Positions 4,972-10,254 of a stretch of 10,254 nucleotides of DNA are shown piece by piece. The notes beneath the pieces are model-generated. The model was not told the DNA's origin and made no database searches. It saw only the letters and a list, made by a program, of their open reading frames with translations. The stretch's first letter is position 1, and each line of letters opens with the position of its first letter. Source of the stretch: Dehalococcoidia bacterium (GTDB lineage Bacteria > Chloroflexota > Dehalococcoidia > UBA2979). A program made the translations under genes and the position numbers. The DNA lies in contig JABIST010000415.1 of the NCBI GenBank assembly GCA_018700215.1, positions 1 to 10,254 on the forward strand. Reading direction: 5' to 3'.

Positions 4972-5889
4972 CTATTCGCCGAGCGCCGCCTTCGAGATCT
5001 TCGCCGCCACCGTGTACGCCGGATCGAACACGTTCCCAATGTCGTACTCGCCCGCCTGCCCCAGCAGATGGCTCGCGCCGCGAGTGTCGTACCCGTGCTC
5101 CGCGCAGAGCCAGCGCACCAGCTCCGTCGTCGCGTGCTGCAGCGCCTGATCCAGCGGTCGCGCATTCCCGAGGGCGATCAGATGCGTCGCCGTCTCCATC
5201 CGCGGCCACCGCACCTCCCCCGCGACCTCCGAGGATTTGACCAGCTCCACCGAGAACGCCACGTCCATCGAGATCTCGATCCCCGTCCCAACGATCTCGC
5301 CCTCGCCCTGTACCGCGTGCCCGTCACCGACGAAGAACAGCGCCCCCGGCACGAACACCGGCAGCATCACCACCGCTCCCGGCTCCACCTCCCGATAGTC
5401 CATGTTCCCGCCGTACGGCCCCGAGGTCGCCGTCGAAATCGCCTGCCCACCCGCCGGCGCCACCCCAATACAGCCCAGCATCGGCCGCAGCGCCACCTGC
5501 ACCTCCCGAGGCGTCGCCGCCTCATCCGAGAGCGTCGCCACCCCCGCCTCGACGTCCACCGACCACGTCACCACCTCCCGCGCCGGCAGCTCCGATGTGT
5601 AGTCCGCATCCACGAGGTGTGCCGCAATACTGCTGATCGTGTACCCGTGATCCCGGTTCGGCACGATCGATTCCAGCCGCACCACCAGCACATCGCCCGG
5701 CTCCGCACCCTCGACGAAGAACGGCCCCGTCAGCGGATTCCCCCGCGTCGCCACCGGCTCCCCGTCGCGCCCGTTCCCGAACGCGTCCGCCGTCGACGTC
5801 CGCACCCGATCCCCCGAGGCGATCGTCAGCACCGGCTCATGCGACCCAAAGCTGTTGAAGTAGCCCGTCGGCTCGAACTCGTGCTCCAC
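4972..5889 (-). CDS. Acetamidase/formamidase (FmdA/AmdA) family protein
   Basis: A 305-residue cytoplasmic enzyme at the usual family length. Conserved features in order are NPLTGPFFVEGAEPGDVLVV (51-70), MLGCIGVAPAGG (137-148), GPYGGNMDYREV (157-168, the family's GGPxGGNxD block), and GDGHAVQGEGEIVGTGIE (188-205, with His191). This family hydrolyses short amides such as formamide or acetamide to ammonia and the acid; many members act on unknown amides. The start is a GTG at 5889, three bases after the stop of the 69-residue gene, which makes it the last gene of a three-gene operon. An ATG start is not available near the conserved N-terminus. Its neighbours suggest release of nitrogen from an amide produced or processed with the alpha/beta hydrolase; that pathway is inference. 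Confidence 0.9.
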   Translation of the reverse strand: MEHEFEPTGYFNSFGSHEPVLTIASGDRVRTSTADAFGNGRDGEPVATRGNPLTGPFFVEGAEPGDVLVVRLESIVPNRDHGYTISSIAAHLVDADYTSELPAREVVTWSVDVEAGVATLSDEAATPREVQVALRPMLGCIGVAPAGGQAISTATSGPYGGNMDYREVEPGAVVMLPVFVPGALFFVGDGHAVQGEGEIVGTGIEISMDVAFSVELVKSSEVAGEVRWPRMETATHLIALGNARPLDQALQHATTELVRWLCAEHGYDTRGASHLLGQAGEYDIGNVFDPAYTVAAKISKAALGE

Positions 5890-5892
5890 GCG

Positions 5893-6102
5893 CTACCGAC
5901 CCTCGCTCCGCGTCGCACCCACCGATTCCCGCGCCACATCCGAGGCCAGCTCCAACGCCCCCTCGCGACACAGCCCCGCGACCCGCCCCTCGATGTATGC
6001 CTGCTCCGCTGCCGCCCTCACCTCGGAAGACAGCCCCACGATCACACCATCGAGGTCGGCTCGCTCATCCTCGGACAGCAGCTCAACCGCGGCCTCACTC
6101 AT
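5893..6102 (-). CDS. Small hypothetical protein (69 aa)
   Basis: A 69-residue, mostly helical, acidic protein: it begins MSEAAVELLSEDERADLDGV and ends ARESVGATRSEGR. A central segment AYIEGRVAGLCREGALELAS contains the only cysteine (Cys45). There is no signal peptide and no membrane segment. It starts 2 bases after the hydrolase stop and stops 3 bases before the amidase start, so it is translated within a tight operon. That placement, in-frame ATG and stop, supports it as a real gene. I do not recognise the family. A small accessory subunit or regulator of one of the flanking hydrolases is conceivable but not shown. Confidence 0.7.
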   Translation of the reverse strand: MSEAAVELLSEDERADLDGVIVGLSSEVRAAAEQAYIEGRVAGLCREGALELASDVARESVGATRSEGR

Positions 6103-6104
6103 CG

Positions 6105-6968
6105 TTACGACGAAGCCGCCGCGGTCGCCATCCCCTCAGCGACCCGCTGCTGCACCGTCTGCACATTCACCACGCCGTGCTCCAGGAAGTCGCCCAGCAC
6201 CGCCGCGAACTCCTCTGGCACATCGCTGGGAACCCCGTGCCCAACACGACTGAACACATGCAACGTCGCGTTCGGTAGCCGCTGCCAATCGTTCACGTTC
6301 GCCGCCGCCAGGCCGTCCGCCGCACCCGCCATGATCAGCGTCGGCGTCGTCAGCTCGCCCAACCGGTCCGTCACGTTGAACGTTCGCATCGTCTCCATCG
6401 AATCCTCGTAGTGCCCCTCGCTCACCGACAGCGCCCGGTCCAGCGACGCCTCCACCTGGGCATCCGAGGTGTCGCGCACCCGCATCAGCTTCCGCTCGCG
6501 CAGTAGCTCCGCCCGCCCGTCCGGCGCCGCCCGCAATCGACGTTGCCGTTCGCGCATCGCCTGCGTCGCTTCTTCCTGCCCCACTGCCGGCACCGTCCCA
6601 CCCGAAGGAATCGGCGCAACCAGCACCAGCTTGTTCAGCCGGTCGGCGTGCTCCAGCCCAAGCTGCATCCCAATCCCGCCACCCATGCTGTGCCCCACGA
6701 AGGTGAAGCGATCGAGCCCCAGCGCATCCGCCATCCCAATCACGTCCAGCGCGTACTGCTCAATCGTGTACCCGTCCGCCGGGTGTTCACTCTCCCCCGC
6801 ACCCCGCGCATCCATCACAATGCAGCGGTACCGGTCCGCCAGCCGCGGCGCGATCTCATTCAGGAACACATCGTGCGAACTCGTGTAGCCGTGGTGCAGC
6901 AACACCGGCTCGCCTGAACCAACCTCGTCGTGGAACAGCTCCACCCCATTCACCATCGTCCGCGGCAT
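6105..6968 (-). CDS. Alpha/beta-fold hydrolase
   Basis: A 287-residue alpha/beta hydrolase at typical length. The oxyanion-hole region is LLHHGYTSS (23-31). The nucleophile elbow is VGHSMGGG (91-98), with Ser94. The catalytic acid is probably Asp218 in AGAADGL, and the catalytic base His244 in RVGHGVP. The strand IVMDARGAGESEHP (50-63) is typical of the esterase / epoxide hydrolase / C-C hydrolase branch. The substrate cannot be read. A good ribosome site GGGGAG stands about 6 bases before the ATG. It is the first gene of the minus-strand operon leading to the 69-residue protein and the amidase, and it diverges from the lyase gene across 133 bases. It probably acts on an ester- or lactone-like intermediate, which is inference from family. 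Confidence 0.9.
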   Translation of the reverse strand: MPRTMVNGVELFHDEVGSGEPVLLHHGYTSSHDVFLNEIAPRLADRYRCIVMDARGAGESEHPADGYTIEQYALDVIGMADALGLDRFTFVGHSMGGGIGMQLGLEHADRLNKLVLVAPIPSGGTVPAVGQEEATQAMRERQRRLRAAPDGRAELLRERKLMRVRDTSDAQVEASLDRALSVSEGHYEDSMETMRTFNVTDRLGELTTPTLIMAGAADGLAAANVNDWQRLPNATLHVFSRVGHGVPSDVPEEFAAVLGDFLEHGVVNVQTVQQRVAEGMATAAASS

Positions 6969-7101
6969 CTTCGTCTCCCCTCAATCTCACGTATCTCCGT
7001 GCACTCCGCGAAAGCGTACACCCGCGCGCCCGCTCCCCGAGCGCGATCTGAGCAATACTGGGCGCGACGAACACCAACCGCCGCACCATCGGAGGACCAC
7101 C
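6969..7101. promoter_or_regulatory. Divergent promoter region between hydrolase operon and lyase
   Basis: These 133 bases must hold the promoters of both divergent transcripts. The lyase has a strong ribosome site GGAGG (7091-7095). The AT-richer spots are near 6985-6995 and 7051-7059 (AGCAATACT), but I cannot assign -10/-35 pairs with confidence, and no clear operator palindrome is seen. Confidence 0.35.
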
Positions 7102-8610
7102 ATGCTCCAGGCACCCCACACCGAATACGCCGGCCCCCGCGCCCCCGGCATCCGCATGAACGATGGCCTCATGCCCGGCCTCACCACCCAGTACGGCCCC
7201 GCCGAGGACGCACTCCTCGAGGCCTACCACCTCTTCGACAAAGCCCACCTCGTCATGCTCGGCGAGGAACAACTCATCCCCCGCGAAGACGCCGCCGCCA
7301 TGCTCACCGCCCTCCGCGAGATGGAGGCCGAGGGCGTCTCCATCGTCCGCAACCAGGTCGGCGGCGGCATGCACTCCGCCGAGCAGTACCTGATCCGCCG
7401 CCTCGGCTACAACGTCGGCGGTCGCATCCACCTCGGCCGCTCCACCGGCGACTTCGGCGCCGTCGCTCGCCACCTCCGCGAACGCACGAGGTTGCTCGAA
7501 CTGATCGAGGGCATCGTCGCCCTCCGGACCGCCGTCCTCGATCTCGCCGACCAACACCTCGAAACCGTCATGCCCGGCCAGACCGGCAGCCAGCCGGCCC
7601 AGCCCGTCACCCTCGCCCACCAGCTCCTCCACTGGAGCGCCACACTCGATCGCCACGCCCAGCGCGCCGCCCAGGCCTACGCCCGCGTCAACCAGAGCCC
7701 AGCCGGCGCCGCCATCCTCACCGGCTCCAGCTTCGCGATGAACCGCCACCGCACCGCCGAACTGATGGGCTTCGACGGCGTTATCACCAACACCTTCGAC
7801 GCCATCCAGGGCCACGACGACGAACTCGACACCATCGAGCTGGGCGTCTCCCTCAACATCTCGCTCGCCCGCTGGTCCAACGACCTCAACTTCTGGTCCA
7901 CCGCCGAGGCCGGTTACGTCCGCATCCCAGACGCCTTCTGCGGCTCCAGCAGCATCATGGCCCAGAAGCGAAACCCCGCCATCCTCCCCGCCATCCGCAA
8001 CGCCGCGTCCGAGGCACTCGGCGCCTACGCCACCACCGCCGCCTCCCTCATCACCACCACCGGCGAATTCGGCGGCGACGGCGGCGATGGCCTCCACCGC
8101 ACCTTCGACTCCGCCGTCCGAGGGATGAACTGGCTCGCCCTCCTCCTCCCCGCCCTCGAAGTAAACACCGAGCGCATGCTCGAAGCCGCTGGCTCCCACT
8201 GGGCCCAGGCCACCGATGTCGCCGCTGCCCTCGTCACCGAACTCGGCCTCCCCTGGCGCGTCGGCCACCAGGTCGCCGCCGTGACCGTCCGCCTCGCCGA
8301 AGAGCGCGCCATCCACCCGCTCGATGTCACAACCGAGCTGCTCGATGAAGCTGCCGTCCTCTACATGGACCGCCCCGTCGGCCTCGCCCCCGCGGCCCTC
8401 GCCTCAGCACTCGACCCCGCCCATTTCGTCGCCGCCCGCACCCTCCTCGGCGGTCCCGCACCCTCCGAGGCCGCCCGCCAACTCACCGAGCACCGCACCT
8501 CCCTCGCCGACACCGCCCGCGACCTGGAGCAACGGAGTGCCGCCCTCGATGCCGCCGCAGCCACCCTCGAAGCCGCAATCGACGCACGAATCGAAAGCTC
8601 CGAGGGCTAG
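7102..8610 (+). CDS. Argininosuccinate lyase-like enzyme (fumarase/aspartase superfamily), divergent active site
   Basis: A 502-residue protein of ArgH-like length and layout. The three superfamily blocks are present but altered. Block 1 reads GGMHSAEQYLIRRL then HLGRSTGDFGA (110-120), where ArgH has HTGRSRNDQVA. Block 2 reads MPGQTGSQPAQPV (157-169), where ArgH has MPGYTHxQxAQPV; the catalytic His is replaced by Gly162. Block 3 reads GSSSIMAQKRNPAILPAIR (281-299), where ArgH has GSSxMPQKxNPD; the serines, Met, Lys289 and Asn291 are kept. The ribosome site GGAGG lies 6 bases before the ATG. The superfamily catalyses beta-elimination of fumarate from a C-N bond. Given the changes, I doubt that this is the arginine-pathway ArgH, and no other arg gene is nearby. 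A lyase for another N-succinyl or amino-acid-like substrate is possible, as is loss of catalysis. It diverges from the amide/ester hydrolase operon. Confidence 0.85.
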   Translation: MLQAPHTEYAGPRAPGIRMNDGLMPGLTTQYGPAEDALLEAYHLFDKAHLVMLGEEQLIPREDAAAMLTALREMEAEGVSIVRNQVGGGMHSAEQYLIRRLGYNVGGRIHLGRSTGDFGAVARHLRERTRLLELIEGIVALRTAVLDLADQHLETVMPGQTGSQPAQPVTLAHQLLHWSATLDRHAQRAAQAYARVNQSPAGAAILTGSSFAMNRHRTAELMGFDGVITNTFDAIQGHDDELDTIELGVSLNISLARWSNDLNFWSTAEAGYVRIPDAFCGSSSIMAQKRNPAILPAIRNAASEALGAYATTAASLITTTGEFGGDGGDGLHRTFDSAVRGMNWLALLLPALEVNTERMLEAAGSHWAQATDVAAALVTELGLPWRVGHQVAAVTVRLAEERAIHPLDVTTELLDEAAVLYMDRPVGLAPAALASALDPAHFVAARTLLGGPAPSEAARQLTEHRTSLADTARDLEQRSAALDAAAATLEAAIDARIESSEG

Positions 8611-8870
8611 CGCGACGCCAGGCCAGCCCGAGAATCGCGTCCTAGCTCTGGCACACTCCCTCGCGTGACGCCCGGTCGCTCATCCTCCGTCCCCACAGGG
8701 GACGCCGCTCCCGAAGGGAACCAACCACGCCGCGAGCGAATGCGAGCGACCCTCTCTTTCTCCGCCGCCGCTCGCTCTCACGGCACCTCCATCTGACATC
8801 GGCCTTTCAGAATCAGCACCAACCTTCCGATGATCCGTTCGAATGCCGCTTCAAGCTCAACGGGCTGGCC
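8611..8870. other. Intergenic spacer with small hairpins
   Basis: No gene is seen in these 260 bases. GTCCCC-ACA-GGGGAC (8689-8703) is a perfect 6-bp hairpin. TCCC-GAA-GGGA (8709-8719) shares the 12-base core CTCCCGAAGGGA with 2933-2944. GCGAGCGA is repeated at 8732-8739 and 8742-8749 and can pair with CGCTCGC (8769-8775). One of these may end the lyase transcript, but none has a T-run. The promoter of the following membrane-protein gene should lie near its right end, where composition is less GC-rich; I see no clear boxes. Confidence 0.5.
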
Positions 8871-9440
8871 ATGCGTACCTACTTGGCAATTGCGATCATC
8901 ACCCTGCTCTACTTCGCCTTGGACCTGGCACCCCGCCGCCTCCGCCTACCACTCAGCGCAATCTTCGCCATCGGCCTCGGCGGAGCGCTGCTCGTAACTG
9001 ACTGGAACGAACCGCCACTCGGTCCGCTCGGGTTGGCGGGCGTGATCACCATGCTCTTCGGACTCGCCCTCAGCGCCCTGACACTGCTACAAGCCCCTGC
9101 GGCGGATGAACCAACTGCTGATACCACCGACGCTCTGTTCGTCCCGGCACGGCTCATTACCGGTCGCTGGGCGTGGACCTGTATCGAAGGGTTCCTCGTC
9201 CTCTACGGCGCCCGGCTCAGGTTCGTCACGGTGACCGGACAAGTGAAGTTCGATCTTGACCTGCAACGCACCGTCGTCAGTTCGTTGCCGCTTGAGAGGC
9301 AGGGCGACCTGCGAATTGAGTCGGACACGGGAAACTACAGCGTCTCCCTCGGTCATTTCTTCGTGGGCTTCGGCAAGCTGATCGACAAGAGAGATTTCTG
9401 GGCCGAGGCCATCCACAACCGCACCCGCCGCGCAGCCTGA
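8871..9440 (+). CDS. Hypothetical membrane protein with three TM helices and a C-terminal soluble domain
   Basis: A 189-residue protein. Three hydrophobic helices are at about 2-19, 26-43 and 53-73, followed by a hydrophilic linker (75-88). A soluble C-terminal part (about 89-189) alternates beta-strand-like stretches (FLVLYGARLRFVTVTGQV, VKFDLDLQRTVVSSLPL) and ends in a helix (FFVGFGKLIDKRDFWAEAIH). The pattern recalls PH/GRAM-like domains, but I cannot name a family. Codon use is less C-ending than in the lyase or transporter genes (for example TTG, GCA, ATT near the start), which may mean later acquisition or low expression. No Shine-Dalgarno precedes the ATG at 8871, so the exact start is uncertain. 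Its stop lies 10 bases from that of the convergent methyltransferase-family gene. Confidence 0.7.
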   Translation: MRTYLAIAIITLLYFALDLAPRRLRLPLSAIFAIGLGGALLVTDWNEPPLGPLGLAGVITMLFGLALSALTLLQAPAADEPTADTTDALFVPARLITGRWAWTCIEGFLVLYGARLRFVTVTGQVKFDLDLQRTVVSSLPLERQGDLRIESDTGNYSVSLGHFFVGFGKLIDKRDFWAEAIHNRTRRAA

Positions 9441-9450
9441 CCACCAGCGC

Positions 9451-9927
9451 CTACACCCAGCGACGAACCCGCCGCTGATACGCCACATACGCGTCCCCAA
9501 ATTTCGAGCTGAGATACCGCTCCTCCCGAGCAATCACTCGGAAATGCAGCACACCCGCCGCAACCGCCGCTAACAACAACCCCCACCCCGAGTTCACGTT
9601 CAGCGCCACCCCGATCGCCACCAGCAACCCTCCGAGGTAGATCGGGTTCCGCGACCGCCCGTACGGCCCGCTCTCCACAATCGCCGCCGTCGCCGTATCC
9701 GGACTCACGTCCACGCCCGCCCGCTGCATCGTCTTGACCGCCCACCCTGAGAGTCCCACTCCGCTGATGACTGCGATCATCCCCAACGCCGTACCCACCT
9801 CATCCGGCACCACCGGGAACCGCCACACCGCGTTGAGCAGCAGGCCACCCGCCATCGCCGCCAACGGAAGCAGCGGCGGCTCAAGCCGTCGCAACTCCGC
9901 GTGATCCCCGCCCGATTCCTCTGTCAT
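9451..9927 (-). CDS. Isoprenylcysteine carboxyl methyltransferase (ICMT)-family membrane protein
   Basis: A 158-residue polytopic protein. Hydrophobic segments fall at about 18-36, 44-64, 97-110 and 112-128. The family's signature is intact: SGPYGRSRNPIYLGG (86-100), the SAM-binding region, and EERYLSSKFGDAYVAYQRRVRRW (135-157) at the C-terminus. Bacterial members methylate or modify unknown small or lipid-like substrates at the membrane using SAM. They share the fold with phospholipid methyltransferases and NnrU-like proteins, so the exact reaction is open. The ribosome site GGAAGG (9940-9935) lies 7 bases before the ATG. The gene is monocistronic here, convergent with the membrane protein to its left and divergent from coaA. 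Confidence 0.88.
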   Translation of the reverse strand: MTEESGGDHAELRRLEPPLLPLAAMAGGLLLNAVWRFPVVPDEVGTALGMIAVISGVGLSGWAVKTMQRAGVDVSPDTATAAIVESGPYGRSRNPIYLGGLLVAIGVALNVNSGWGLLLAAVAAGVLHFRVIAREERYLSSKFGDAYVAYQRRVRRWV

Positions 9928-10016
9928 CGCCCGACCTTCCGATGCGCGAACGCCCGGATGATACCCGCCGCCACGCTTCCGCCCGCGCCACCACTAGCGC
10001 TCGCCGCACCCACGCC

Positions 10017-10022
10017 TACAAT
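10017..10022 (+). promoter_or_regulatory. Candidate -10 box of coaA (leaderless arrangement)
   Basis: TACAAT matches five of six bases of the -10 consensus and ends 7 bases before the coaA ATG at 10030. Transcription would then begin at or next to the start codon. No Shine-Dalgarno lies between them (the spacer is CCCTCCG). Leaderless mRNAs with this spacing are well known in Actinobacteria, Deinococcus and other lineages. No convincing -35 box is seen. Confidence 0.45.
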
Positions 10023-10029
10023 CCCTCCG

Positions 10030-10254
10030 ATGACCGAGCAGCACGCCACGCCCTCCCCAGAGCACGCCCCCACCTCGCGCTACGTCGAATTCGACCGCGC
10101 CCAGTGGGCCCGCCTCCGCAACGGCTCCTCGATCCCCTTCTCCGAGGACCAGCTCCAGTCCCTCGTCGGACTCGGCGATCACGTCTCCCTCGATGAGGTG
10201 ACCGACGCCTACCTCCCCCTCGCCCGCCTCCTCCTGCTCAACGTCGATGCCACC
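10030..10254 (+). CDS. coaA: Pantothenate kinase, type I (CoaA), N-terminal part
   Basis: The first 75 codons of a gene that runs off the window without a stop. After a 16-residue variable head, the sequence SRYVEFDRAQWARLRNGS (16-33) is followed by IPFSEDQLQSLVGLGDHVSL (35-54). DEVTDAYLPLARLLLLNV (55-72) comes next. This is the characteristic N-terminus of prokaryotic type I pantothenate kinase, which phosphorylates pantothenate with ATP in the first step of coenzyme A synthesis. The P-loop and catalytic region lie beyond the edge. The full protein should be around 310 residues. It diverges from the ICMT-family gene, and its start is supported by the close -10-like box and by the alignment of the YVEFDRxxW motif. 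Confidence 0.88.
   Translation, partial: MTEQHATPSPEHAPTSRYVEFDRAQWARLRNGSSIPFSEDQLQSLVGLGDHVSLDEVTDAYLPLARLLLLNVDAT

Noticed and set aside
4967..4988. CGGCGC/GCGCCG inverted repeat as a terminator
   Set aside because: It overlaps the stop codon and last codons of the amidase, has no T-run, and 6-bp GC repeats arise easily by chance in this composition.
5068..6411. A 447-codon plus-strand open frame opposite the amidase, the 69-residue gene and the hydrolase
   Set aside because: His/Arg/Pro-rich with no fold signature; it spans three genes that have clear motifs or operon logic on the minus strand.
6856..8316. A 486-codon minus-strand open frame opposite the lyase
   Set aside because: The translation is dominated by Gly, Glu, Asp, Ala and Val, typical of an antisense shadow of C-ending codons; the lyase on the other strand has family motifs and a ribosome site.

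Overview
The window is GC-rich bacterial DNA with strongly C/G-ending codons, which is why long spurious reading frames occur on both strands. It contains 13 genes I can support, on both strands. One is cut by the right edge, and the left edge falls 10 bases before the first start codon. Gene content is chromosomal, with no phage, transposase, CRISPR, rRNA or tRNA. The mix of paired hotdog-fold (MaoC/FAS1-like) acyl dehydratases, an FmdA/AmdA amidase, a type I pantothenate kinase and possible leaderless starts would suit a high-GC Chloroflexota (Dehalococcoidia-like) or actinobacterial-type genome. That assignment is a guess without a marker gene.

Left block (1-2598, + strand): an MFS efflux-type transporter resembling the fosmidomycin-resistance (Fsr) group is followed by an ArsR-family repressor and a DUF318/ArsP-type permease. 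The last two are translationally coupled (ATGA overlap) and preceded by a 33-bp near-perfect palindrome that includes the repressor's start codon. This looks like a self-regulated detoxification operon of unknown substrate. Next is a 533-base gene-free stretch (2599-3131) full of GC-rich hairpins and short repeats. It ends in a good rho-independent terminator for the genes arriving from the right.

Middle block: a minus-strand pair of hotdog-fold acyl dehydratase genes (4095 down to 3132) diverges from three tandem small plus-strand genes (4256-4927). These three encode related 59, 73 and 70 residue proteins with a proline-rich head and a tryptophan-rich cationic amphipathic helix. I do not recognise the family, and it is the most novel item here. 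A minus-strand operon (6968 down to 4972) then encodes an alpha/beta hydrolase, an unknown 69-residue protein and an acetamidase/formamidase, with 2-3 bases between genes.

Right block: divergent from that operon is a 502-residue argininosuccinate-lyase-like enzyme in which several canonical active-site motifs are changed. It is followed by a 260-base hairpin-containing spacer, a three-TM membrane protein with less biased codon use, a convergent minus-strand isoprenylcysteine methyltransferase-family protein, and the first 75 codons of pantothenate kinase (coaA), whose -10-like box lies only 7 bases before its ATG.
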